Shown here: positions 25,545 through 36,965 of the stretch, piece by piece
How positions within the stretch are numbered: position 1 is the stretch's first letter
Layout of the letters: each line of letters starts with the position of its first letter
NCBI GenBank assembly: GCA_946807835.1
Contig: OX327695.1
Location: forward strand, 27,510,501 to 27,574,500
Direction: 5' to 3'
Origin: Ailanthus altissimus
Lineage: Eukaryota > Streptophyta > Magnoliopsida > Sapindales > Simaroubaceae
Length of the DNA: 64,000 nt
The notes under the pieces: model-generated
The model's input: the letters and a program-made list of their open reading frames with translations, nothing else
Told to the model about the DNA's origin: nothing
The model's database searches: none
Position numbers and translations under genes: made by a program

Positions 25545-25870
25545 TTCAAGCCGGCACTTCACTCACTCATTTTTTTAAGTGGGGATTATTTTTCTCTTGC
25601 TTTCCACTTAGTGTCTAGCTCGGAAGATACAAGTGAAAAAGGCTGAGGCAAATATTTTTAAATTCTTGTCCCTTCTATCTACTTAGTGTTTTGAGTAGTG
25701 ATGAATGTTCGCCACCATTTGGCCTTTGTTGACTTGCATGTAAAATCATGTGCGTCTTTGGCTCTACTCTATCCTCTCAAAAAAAAAAATCATGGATTCT
25801 ACCTAAAAAAGATCACTATGATAAATTATCAGTGGAATATATAATGGTGGGCTGGCCTAGTTGCTGGCTT
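25545..25870. repeat. Dispersed repeat, copy A (partner at 34415-34735)
   Basis: Shared ordered words with the partner include GGGGATTAT, TTTCTCTTG, AGATACAAG, CAAATATTTTTAA and GTGATGAAT/ATGATGAAT, then TTGACTTG and TGTAAAATC. Divergence is considerable. No terminal structure or coding was recognised, so the family is unknown. Confidence 0.6.
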
Positions 25871-28325
25871 GCGCTTGTCCATTGTTAGTCTCCTGCTTGA
25901 ATATGATCAATGAAACTGATAATTTTTTCATATATATATATATAAATGATATTATACATTGATAAAACGTTACTGATATTATTTTAAATGATCACTGATA
26001 TTATAATCAAAGGATTATTACCACACAATAATATACTTACACATTAAGGTATGTTAAAACTTCTTCTCTTACAATGAAGAGAAACAACTAAACCCTATAG
26101 CAGTAGATTATCCCTAAGACAATGGACCACAATATCTTTTGAGAAAGGAAAATCCTACCCTCACAATAGATGGACAACTTAAAAATTATTGCCATACAAA
26201 CTAACCATTCACCAATAATTACAGAACAACTCAACCGACCATCAACATCATTTTTGTAGAGCAAAAATAAACTCAAAAGGCTGTAGTGGTTTGCTTACTT
26301 GGAATGTTGTCGGCGTTGCTTGCTCAAAACGATGGTGGAGAAGCAAGATCCAACAGCGTTGTTGGTTCACCAAGGTTACTGGTCTAGCAAATCGGGAGTA
26401 GGCATGCGCAAATGGCGGCAAGCGGAGATAACAATCTACAGTGGTGAGGGCATGGGTAGTGGAGAAAACAGCACCATTATTCAGCGGAGATGAAAACAAG
26501 CCACCGTAGATCTAGATGTAGATGGACCCAAAGATTCTAACAAAATAACTATAAAAAAGAAAAAAGACCACCATTTTCCATCGGAGAAAAGACTAGATTG
26601 TTATCTCCGCTGAATAATCTAAACTTTTTTTTTAAACTTTTAAACTTTTTTTTAAAATTAGGCTTCGGCCCAAATTTAAACTTTTTTTTATTAAAAAAAT
26701 TAAGTAAAATTTACAATTTTTGAGTAGCTTTTCTTTTTTCTTTTTTAAGAGAGAGGAGAGAGAACAAGTTTTTGAAATGTTGGAATTTTTTAATTTTTTC
26801 ATATTTAATTGTGTCAAATTAGTATTTTTATAAGAAAGTTGATTGAAAATTATTATAATATAATTTAGAGAGTAAATTAAGTGTATTGAGTATACAAATA
26901 ATGAAGACGGACGCGAGAGAAGGTAAAAGAACGAAGGCCACACTACTTAGGCTTGGGTGTCGCGGCACTTAGGCTTGGGTTTCTAATTTTAAACAGTCTC
27001 CCAATCGTTATAGAACTCTTTAATTTGATTCTCACTCGGTTTATACTTTTCCTAGATCATTCTAAACCTATATAAATGCTCTCTATTAGTTTGTAAATAT
27101 ATATTTGTAAACTTATGGTTTCTTTATGGTCTTAGTGGGAGAAACCCTTATATTACAAGAGAGATAAAATTATGTTATTTGTGAGTGCGATTTTAGAGTG
27201 TTCTTTTTGTGAGACTTGGTGTTCTTTATTGTAAAAGACATACTTTATGATTGCCTTGATGATTCATAATAAAAGAAGTGAGATTTCAATCTATCGTAAA
27301 TGTAAGTAAGTTGCAAAATCACATAAATATTGTGTGTGTTTTCTTTCGTCATTTCTCTCTAGTTTATTCTTAATTACTTTATTATTACATTATATACTTG
27401 AGATTATTGCTTTCGCTTCAACAATTTTCATTTTATCTTTTTTGGATGAGAATTAAGAAAATTAGCACATTTGTCTAATTAAAGCAGTTTACATATGTAA
27501 ATTAATCTTATTTTTTTATCAAATATAATTAATAGATTCTAAATTAAAACTGATACAGGATAAAATTTTATTAGCTAAGATCTTCAGTGTCTTCAATGAG
27601 CCATTACTATTTATGAATTCAAAATTTGATTTAAAAAAAAAACTTTTACTTTAAACTCTAGTTAAATAATATAATAATGAATTTATAAATGAGTTTTCTA
27701 TTTAATTTAACAAGATTAAGTTTTTTTATACACATTGCTATTGATATTATGTCAAGTTATACTATTGAATATTTAATTAGATTATATAATTGGGATCATC
27801 AGAAATACTATTTTACATTATGCTGAAATTAGTGATTCAAAATTAAATTTTAGTTTGATTTTGAGTTGGAAATCAATAAAGAGTTGATATGTGATAAAAA
27901 ATGCAATAGATAGATGAAAAAGGAAGCGAAGCAAAAAATCGAATACGAGGATGAGCATAGAAAGCATAATAAGGAACCTGCCCAAGTATAAGTGCCATAG
28001 TGTTGGGAGTCCAACATTGCGGCACTGCGAACAACATGCTAAACGCCACAGCATTGGCCACCAAACGTCGTGGCATTGGTTCAAATTTGCATTTGGTGTC
28101 GCGGCGTCAACTCTTAACACCACAGTGCTATTTATTCGAAAAAATTCGTTTTAGGTAGAATTGCATCCTAAAACCAGTTTTAGCTTTCTACAATATGTGA
28201 ACTCTTATTCTAATAAGAAATAGAGTTTTAAGGGACATTCTAAATACTATATAAATTTTTGTAACTCTTTAAAATTTATTGAAATATCAAATATCAACAA
28301 GAGAAAGAATAGAGCTTAGATTATA
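25871..28325. other. Intergenic repeats and debris, no intact gene
   Basis: A 16-bp perfect inverted repeat (ATTATTCAGCGGAGAT at 26476 and its complement at 26603) flanks a short segment. The part at 26950-27470 has a TATA-like CTATATAAATG and a T-rich tail, in the style of an LTR, but no partner was found. The 27830-27960 part resembles 14760-14950. Open frames at 26248-26499, 26632-26943 and 27818-28123 have no recognisable similarity. Confidence 0.4.
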
Positions 28326-29265
28326 CTTGAGTATACAAAATAGTGTGGTATAGATCCTTAAGAGCTTTTGGGTATTTAGGTATTTTTGGTATCTCTTGTG
28401 GGGGTTCTTTATGTATAAAAGAATGAAATAAAAAAAGTTAGGATCCTAAGATTAACCTTGGACGTAGGCAGTTATTGTCGAACCACGTATATTGTTTATA
28501 TTGTTTTTTGGTGTGTGATTGTTTATCTACTTGATTGTGTAATCTTTATTATTCTTAATTGTTTGTGAATAAAAAACTTTCGCAAGGCATTAAAGATTTC
28601 TTAGAGTGCATGCTAAAACCCAACACATTCTTTATGTATATCCTACCTAGATTATAAAGCCCCACAAAAAAGAAGAAATAATTATACTGCTTTGACATCA
28701 GCTAGAACTAAAACTCTTAACCTAAGCTAAGAAAGTATATAGAACCTACCGTTGGAGCAAGTGTTTATTCCAACTGTATAGATCCTTACCTAAACGAAGA
28801 AACTCTTAACATAAACTTAGGTTATATTTGAATACTTTAAGTCCATAAAATAGTGTGGTATAAATCATTGAAAATTATTGAATATTCGAATATTTTTTAC
28901 ATCTCTTATAGAGGTTTTTTATATATAAAAGAACGAAATAAAAAAGAAATTTATTATAAACATAAATAATTATTGCCGAATTATATATATTGATTATGTT
29001 TTTTTTGTGTGTAATTATTTATCACATTAATTGTGTGATCTTTGTTATTATTAATTGTTTGTGAATAAAAAAATTTTATAAGACTTTTAAATTTTTTTAA
29101 TATGCATACTAAAAATTCGAACACATTTTTTATCCATATTTTGTCTGAATTGTAAAATCTCTATAAAAAAACATAATTACATTGTTTTAGTATGTATCAA
29201 AACTTAAACACTTAATTTAAAATAAAAAAAATGTATAGAACTTATTGAAGTAAGCGCTCAAATGT
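28326..29265. repeat. Diverged direct duplication, period about 510 bp
   Basis: Copy 1 (from about 28330) and copy 2 (from about 28840) share AAAATAGTGTGGTATA, then TATAAAAGAA, then AATTGTTTGTGAATAAAAAA and later blocks in the same order. The second copy is more AT-rich, as expected from deamination decay. A polypurine or LTR nature is possible but unproven. Confidence 0.7.
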
Positions 29266-31860
29266 ATAGAACTTATCATTTACCGCGTTGAAGTAAGCGC
29301 TCAAATGTAATTTAATAAAATTATTAACTAAAAGAGTTTTGATGACATGTTTTAAAAACCACGAGAATTTAGATGTATATTAAAATAAGCCAAACTTTTA
29401 AGAATTTAACCACCCTTCACCCTGTGAGGGTAATTATAAAATTCCAAAGAATGCATTGCAAAGAGCATTCAGTGAAGGCCCATTACCGAGGCGTAAACTG
29501 CCTAGTGATGACTATAGGGCATTTTTATTTCTTAACCTTTGACCCAAATAATTCATTTTTATTTGGGTACAAGAACCTAAGAGCTATAGCCTACAGGTAA
29601 CATTATTCTAATATTTACATCTGGTTCAGTAACTCAAATACTAGCGTGTATAATATCGCTAATCTGGTTCAGAATCTAATGACTTTTAAGCAATGTCCCA
29701 TGATAAGGGCACTTAAATTGTTGATGGGTTCAAGACTTCCTTAAAACCACATTATTTTTAGGCAGCTAGGTGTCGATGAAAAATATTATTCAAAGTGATG
29801 TGTAATATAACAAATAAAATAGAACCTCGTGAAACTATGTATGTTCTGGAAAATAGAGAAGAAGCACCCTTTATTCAACGTCTAGTTTTCTACATTACTC
29901 CCCTGAAAAATGAAAAAACAAAACTTGGCCTACATCAAATCTTATGTAATTCAAATTGTACAAGGGAACCCTCCAGATCTACAAGTAAAATAGATTTACT
30001 TGAACTAGGTAATCCAAACTTATGGGAATATGGAATTGGCATTGTTTCTTCAACTCCATCATAATCCTCAGATAAACCATCTAACAAGATTATCTCAGCC
30101 AAAATAAAAAGGGTCAAGGAGATTAGGCGTATCTTGATTACTCACCAGAAGTGAGAGAATTCAAGAATCTGGTTGTATGCGCCGTCATGCATATAAAGGT
30201 TTATTTCCAACCTTGAATATGGTCATAAAATTGTAAAAATATACAGCACCCTCTTCATATATTCACAAGAAATGCTAGTTCCTCTTAACAGCAGAACTTC
30301 TAGAATTCTCTATCCCGCATAATTGTATATTACCTCAGTTTAAAAGTGACAAAAACGTAAGATAGAGAGAATGGAAATCTTAACACAGTCTGGATCCAAT
30401 GCCAGGACGACGCTCAAACACCTCAAGGATGCATTACTTCGCTCCACATTCTATGTCTAGTCTGTATCTCTTTATTATACAAATACTTGAAGCATAGGAA
30501 AAATGGAAAAGAGAATTTCTATACCAACCCCAACTGTTCAACCAAAATGTAACAACTAAATCCAAAATGTGCAGCCAAGTTAGCATAACTAATCATAAGT
30601 AACTCCGTCGAAAAGAATAACAAGTCTCCCTATAATTTTTACAGCAAATGGAGACTGAAAAAGGGGGCCTCGAGTAAAACTGACCGAAACAAGTTTCCAC
30701 TAATTCCAGGTCTAGTTAGAGACCTCTGAGAGTAGGAAGAACAAGTCATTTGCAACCTGAAGTTAACACACCGTGTATCAGTTAAATTTAGCTACCCCAA
30801 ATGATGTAACAAAAGAAAAAAAAAAAAAAATAGACCCGAGGTTATAGTTAAAGTCTCTAGTAGAAACAAACGTAACTAGTTATAGTAGGCATGAAGGAGC
30901 TAAAGATTCTGGTTCATGGTTTCTCTTAGCCGTATGGTTCATGCAGGAGCGAGATAGAGCTTCAAGAACTAGTGAATAGTCTTATCAACACACAAATGTT
31001 TTACTCCCCAATAATTAAAAAGAAAATAAATGCACTACTCTTCCAGATGATCTCTGATCTCACTGAATGCTCTGAGAATGATCACCCCCATAACATCTTC
31101 CACGAGATCGCAAACCACCGCACTCACTTTGATCCAGACTTTAAACAACTGAACCATTAAAACTAGTTCAAGAAGATTCAGTATAAGACGAGAAAACTCA
31201 AAACTTATACCATTACTTTCAAATAACCAACAAAAAGGACATTGGATGAGAAGCTATTATGCACACTGATGGCACAAGAAAAGACAAGTCAGTATCCTTA
31301 CCAATCCAGAGAAGTAAGAGAATTCGATAGACTGGTTTCGTGAACCATGAAAAGAATAATGACTCATGAATACTAGTTCCAAGTTTCTCAAGAAGAGGAT
31401 TCTAAATTCTGCATTATAAAATCATCGCAATTTAAAAGTAAGAAAAACATACCATATATAACGTGGAAAGCTTTGGACTTTTCAGGATGTTAATTAATGT
31501 GATTTTTGTTAGGATAAGTATTATGAGTTCTAGTCTTATTTAAATTTACTAGTTAAATGGGATAAAAACATCTATGAGTATTTTGTATTATTTAAAAATA
31601 AGTTTTAAATAAGCTGAAAGAGAAATAAAAAGAAAGAAAAACGCATTCCCATTCTTTGTTTTATTTTATTTTTTCCCATGATTGTGCTCAAACCACCAAT
31701 ATAAAATAACATAGAGATAGAGATAAAGAAACTAGGAAAGAAGAAAGTTGTTACGAGGAGACTTGACATAGAAATACAAGTTCATCAAATATAATAGTTC
31801 AATAATCTAATCTTATGTGCTTATATTTAATAGAGAAAATTGTGATTTTTTTTTTTGATG
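29266..31860. other. Intergenic, no gene recognised
   Basis: Less AT-rich than the surroundings, but no coding block of a known family was seen. Two segments (about 30150-30360 and 31300-31450) share an order of words (AGAAGTGAGAGAATTC/AGAAGTAAGAGAATTC, then CTAGTTCC, then TTTAAAAGT) and look like an old duplication. The frame 29795-30064 is unrecognised. Confidence 0.4.
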
Positions 31861-31866
31861 TAAAGA

Positions 31867-32820
31867 TGCAAACTTTTTTCATCTTTCTTGATTTATGGGA
31901 TTTTATAGAAGAGAAATTTGAAGAATTCAATTCAACACAAGAAGATCCAAAAGAAAATATTGACAGCAGAGCATAAAAAATATATAAAAGAGAAGTAACA
32001 AAGAGATAATCTCTTGGGAAGATTTAAGGCATTTTATATACAATCTTTTTGAAAAATAATTGGTACAAGAACAATAAAAGAGGCATTGGATATTTTTCAA
32101 GATAAATTCAAAAGGAGTATAAAAGTACAATCTTTTAAACTTGAAGATCTTAAAAGAGACTTTGAAAATATAAAATTAATGGAGTGTGAAATCATATAAG
32201 AATTTAGATAAATTTATAAAACTTGTTAATCAAATAAAAATATAATGTAAACATATTGAAAGGAAGAAAGTTGTTGAGAAAGTCTTTATTAATTTACTTA
32301 AAATTTTTGATATAATTGTTTCTATGATAGAAGAAGGAAAGGATTTTTTTTTTTATTAACAATACAAGAGTTGATGAGTTTTCTAAAATTTTGTGAGAGA
32401 AAATTGATGAATGCTTTTGAAATATTTGTTGAGAACGGGTTTCAATCTAATCTCAACTAAAAGAGCTTTTCTAGAAGGACAAACTAGGAATATGAAGAGA
32501 TGGAGAGGGAGGAAAAAATTTAATAATAAAGAACCATCTTAATCACAACAAAAGTCCAATATTTATAAAAAGAGTAATTACATGGAAAACGATTGTTGAC
32601 ATAAGGAAAAATCTTAATATTTTAATTATAAAATATTTGAGCACTTACAAAAAAACTGTAGATTAAAAAACAATCAATAAGCAAGTGTTGCAGAATAATA
32701 AGAAGGTAAAGGAAATTTATTTTTTCTTGGCAAAGCGCCTTTGAAAAAAAAAATATTTGAGTGTAATCAAGTGGAACTACCATTGGTGGTGAATGACAAA
32801 TTGAAGATAGCAAATGTGGG
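31867..32820 (+). pseudogene. Decayed Copia gag fragment
   Basis: Conceptual translation, switching frame and passing stops, follows the Copia gag (UBN2-type) pattern: LWDFIEEKFE, then EDPKEN, then FENIKLMECEII, VNQIK, KVVEKVF and IEEGKD-like words. EGQTRNMKRWRGRKK and a remnant of a zinc knuckle (FEHLQKNCRLKN) follow. Stops and indels are frequent, so it is not functional. No LTR or primer-binding site was found on either side. Confidence 0.6.
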
Positions 32821-34414
32821 TAATGAGACTTATTATAGAATTTTGATTGAAAATTTATTCTATCTCACAATTATAAGACTTGTTTTATGTTTGCCTCAAT
32901 TTTATTATCCAAATTTATGAATTCTCCTAACCATTTTTATCTTTGGGCATGCCAGCCTCTATTATCAAAGGCACAAAACGCTCATACCTGTCTTGTTTCA
33001 TAATCGGGATGTCAAACAACTTAAAGGATGACCGCCTTAGCCTTGCTTATGATTTTCTGAGGCTAGAGATAGTTTGACTTAGAGTCGAGGAGTCTAAGAT
33101 TAATATCCTCATTACTAGACTAGCTTCACATGATTGCTGTAGAGGGGGTGGCGAACTTATAGTTGAAAGAGAAAAAGGAGGCTGAACTACTAAATTAATA
33201 AAGACCTCAGACGACCTCTTCCCCTTATCAGCTGAAGCACTTCCAAAATTGATTCCTGTTGCAACCACACTCCTTGTGCCCTTTTTTTGTAGGCTGAATA
33301 GAGCAAGAACACCTGAGGGATTCCTGGTCAATCCTCCTAAATCTGGGTCTCAAATAGAAGAGTACGTTTTTTTTTCTACCACCTCTTTGCTCAATTTCTG
33401 TGAAAGACCGAAGAGAAATTAAAAAAATAAAGTGTTAAACTTTTTTAGACAACCGAACACTACTAAAATTTAAGGATTATCTCTTCCTCCTCTTTTTTTT
33501 TTTTGGTAACTCGATAAGTTTATTGACCAAGCTTGTACTCTCTAAGTTCTATAGAGTGAAAAGTTCTTTCATGGAAGCCCCTTATCTTCGAGGTTGGGCA
33601 ACTCAATCATTCTTTTTCCAAGTAAACTTAGGTGTTGACGCCCAAAATATTGTTGAAATAGTAAAGATGGTTTGGATATGAACTAGCACAAATATTTACA
33701 AGAAAGAATAGACAATAAACATAGACATGATGTAAAAAATAATCTCAACATAAATCTTACTCTAATAATCTCAAGATTTGTCCTAGTTAAAAAAGTAAAG
33801 GCTTTTCCTAATTTTAAAAGGATTTTACAACCAAAGCACAACAAGACTTATAAAAGAAGGCTAAATAATAAAGAAATAGGCCTCTTTTGAGGACTTCTTC
33901 TCCTCGAAAACTCTCAAGATATTCTTCAATTTGGTCTTCGACTTTTTTCTCCCTAGGCAAATTATAGTTTCCAAAGCTCTATGGTGGTTTCTAAGGCTTT
34001 ATTACAGTCTTGTTAGATTCTATTACAACCCACAAGGCTCTAAGGTTCTATATTTGCAATTTTATCGATTTTGTAAAAGCCTTTTCTTTATTATAATCAT
34101 TGTTATAAAGTATTATTTAATAGTGTTGTATGAGTAAGCTTATCAAACTTGATGAAGTGAATGTAGAATTACGTTGAGCTAAATTACTATAATTCTTTTT
34201 CCACTTATGATTGTTTAATTGTTTTGGATTAAAAGTCTAAGTATGCACTAAGCCTATACATGTTAATAATGGATCATCTTAGCCCAATCTATCAGAAGGC
34301 TCAATTATTATTTTTTATAATAAGTAAATTTAACTCGTTAGCTCAAAACAACTTAAAATCTAGATTAACATTTTCTTTTCTTTTTTTTGAAGATAGATAT
34401 GCGTATACAACAAT
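32821..34414. other. Intergenic, no gene recognised
   Basis: A 94-codon frame on the minus strand (33047-33331) is the longest open stretch. It matches no family I know and its continuation has stops. T- and A-tracts abound. Nothing else is supported. Confidence 0.4.
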
Positions 34415-34735
34415 CTAAGGTGAAAGAAATTGAACCAAGCACTTTGGTCACTGCTTTATAAAAGGGGATTATATTTCTCTTGTCTGCCACTAGCATCTAA
34501 GAAGATACAAGGGAAAAAAAGAGTTGAGCCAAATATTTTTAATTATTGTCCGTTTTATCTACCGAGTATTTTGAATAATGATGAATATTTGTCATTATTT
34601 AACTTTTATTGACTTGAATGTAAAATCGGGTGTGGCTTTTAGTTCTATATAATCTCCACAATAATTATGGTTCTATATACATAGTATCACTATGATTTAT
34701 TTGTCAATGAGATACTATATTGGTGGGCCTAGATT
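34415..34735. repeat. Dispersed repeat, copy B (partner at 25545-25870)
   Basis: Direct-orientation match to the copy at 25.5-25.9 kb, with the same word order. It ends just before the tandem duplication at 34.95 kb. Confidence 0.6.
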
Positions 34736-34954
34736 ATTTGAGCCAATATGTAATGGTAGATTGTATGAATATCACTAAATGTGATCTGTTATTGTATTAT
34801 TGTAATTTGGTAAATTAAGACGTATAAATTGTATTCAATTGTTAAACTAATTTGTGTCAAATAACCATATTTAATATTTAACTTTTCTTCAAGTGAAAAA
34901 ACAAAGCAAATAAGAGTGTTCTTCCCTCGATCTCGGCCCATAATTATGCTTCCC

Positions 34955-36540
34955 AACTTATCTGCTATAGTTCACAAGGTCAGGCTACAAGCACGAACTC
35001 AATGGTCATAAAGGCACGCAGGTATTGTTGAGCTAGTTCATAATCCTCTTCTCGTCAATCTTGTCCTTAGTAATTAGATATACTTTTTGATTTGACCAAC
35101 TACTCTAGTCATGCTCTAATCATCCTAGTCGCACTTAGACAAATTTAGAATAACTCAACTATGGAGAATTATATATAAGATATACTTTCTATCAACACAG
35201 TTCCTATAATCTTGATACAAATCTTACATATATAAGAAAGATCTAACCCTATTTAAGTAAAACTTTAATATTAGAGTCCAGAAAGTGAAAGTCTTGAAAG
35301 ACTTCTAACTCTATTAGGAATTTAATACTACATATTAAATATGATTTGCAACTTTATAAATAAGGTCCAATTTTACTGAAAGATACATGATTATGATTAT
35401 TGTGATTAAAAGACAGGAGACTGTCATTCTTAATAACAATAATCTAGTCAATAATACTTTAAAGGCTTTAAGCCATTTCTTCCTTAAGACCCTCAACATA
35501 ATTTTATATCATCATTCATCATCCATTTTTCTTGCTCTTTTCTTTTCATTTCTCTTTTTTTTTTTTGCATCGTTGTTGACTTAAATATTAGAGTGCCTTC
35601 ACAAAAAGATCTTGGACACGGTCTCATTTTTATCTTTAATTGCAAGATGCTCTTTAAGCCTCGTATCATTGGAATGTATCAACCTAGTCCAATTGGTAAT
35701 TCTTCCCAAAATCTAGCTAAACTTCTTAATATAAAATTAAAAAAAAAAGATACTCTTAGTCTTAAATGTCATGAGTAATGTTAACAATAAGGGCAACAGC
35801 TGCGATTCGCTACTTTGTTTACACAACAAGTGTTCTTTTTTATGGCTATTTTTGACAGTTCAATTTGAAATTAGAAAATTACTCGTATTATTACTTTCGA
35901 CTTTATTTCAACTTTGCTCCTCGTCCAGATACAGAGGCTTTTTTCCATAAGCAACCTATTAGCAGATAGATTTATGATTTACATTACAACTTCTATGATC
36001 TCAAGCTTATTTTAAACTTGTCATCATGTATATTTACAAATAATTCAAGAAAGAAAGATATGATTAAAAGGTTTTTGAGTTATAAGATGGTTAGCACTTG
36101 GTTTAGCTCTTACCAATTTTGAAAGTGTTCTCTTTTTGTTTTAATTTTAATTTTCAGGGTTTTTATATAATTGTCCTACTAATATAAAAGATAAATATCT
36201 ATTTCGTTTGTGTATATGAAGTTGGAAGCCTAATGTGAATTGCTCTGAGAAGCTTCAAATAAAGATAGGGTTGTAAATTGATTATTGAGATGAATGGCAT
36301 TGTTGAAATAAGGTTAAAAATAGTCCCTCTAGCACTACTCTAAAAGACATTATGATTGATCATAATAGCCAATATGCAAGTTTCTATATAACGCTAATTC
36401 GTCTGCTGTCTTGACTGAATTGTATATTAGATAAAAGTGGGGTTAATTATGTAGCTACTCTCCTTGGAAAGTCTGTTGAGTCTTGCAATCTTTGCTTGTC
36501 CACCAGATGGGAAAATGATCACTTCACAACTAGGCCTGGT
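34955..36540. repeat. Tandem segmental duplication, copy 1, left part
   Basis: From AACTTATCTG at 34955 this matches copy 2 from 42557. Identity is moderate at first and very high from about 35780 (compare 43390 onward). Copy 1 is cut at 36540 by the Copia insertion and resumes at 41696. A 60-codon frame at 35772-35951 (MSNV, then GNSCDSLLCLH) survives in both copies with mostly amino-acid-changing differences. No function was recognised. Confidence 0.9.
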
Positions 36541-36937
36541 AGTTAAATTGATCTCAGAAATTTCATCCAACCAAATGGTTGTTCTTTGGAGGGAAAATTG
36601 CAAACTGGTGTGTTGACAATTTAGTGAACTGGAAACGCATCTTGGAATAATAAAGATGACAAAATTACAAGGTGTATATGTGTAGCTGTCACAACTAATG
36701 AAAGTGAATCAAGTACTGGGCACTTGGACTAGTGGAGGCTTAACCCAAGAATATAGAGATTACAATAAAAGAATTTATTATACAAATAATCAAAATTGTG
36801 CAGAAGATATTCCTACATTTGATTCTTTCATTTCCTGTATAAATAGAATTATATTGTAATACATTTTTGTATTCAAAAATACAAAAAGGCATCCATTTAT
36901 ATTTCCCCTGTTTTATCTTCATTTACAAAATCTATCT
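36541..36937 (+). repeat. Copia 5' LTR (397 bp)
   Basis: It starts AGTTAAATTG directly after the target duplication and ends AAAATCTATCT directly before the primer-binding site. It contains a TATA-like TATAAATAG at about 36838. It aligns with 41288-41690. The termini are AG...CT, not the usual TG...CA. Confidence 0.85.
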
Positions 36938-36949
36938 TGGTATCAGAGC
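36938..36949 (+). promoter_or_regulatory. Primer-binding site, initiator tRNA-Met
   Basis: TGGTATCAGAGC, a perfect match to the common plant LTR-element primer-binding site, abuts the 5' LTR with no gap. Confidence 0.9.
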
Positions 36950-36965
36950 AAGGCAGTCAATAACA

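Noticed and set aside
26950..27470. Solo LTR
   Set aside because: LTR-like composition, but no second copy, primer-binding site or target duplication was found.
35985..36540. Cys-rich receptor-like kinase (DUF26) relic in the duplicated segment
   Set aside because: Only a vague resemblance (a Cys-X2-Cys word near the end); the expected C-X8-C-X2-C pattern is not present.
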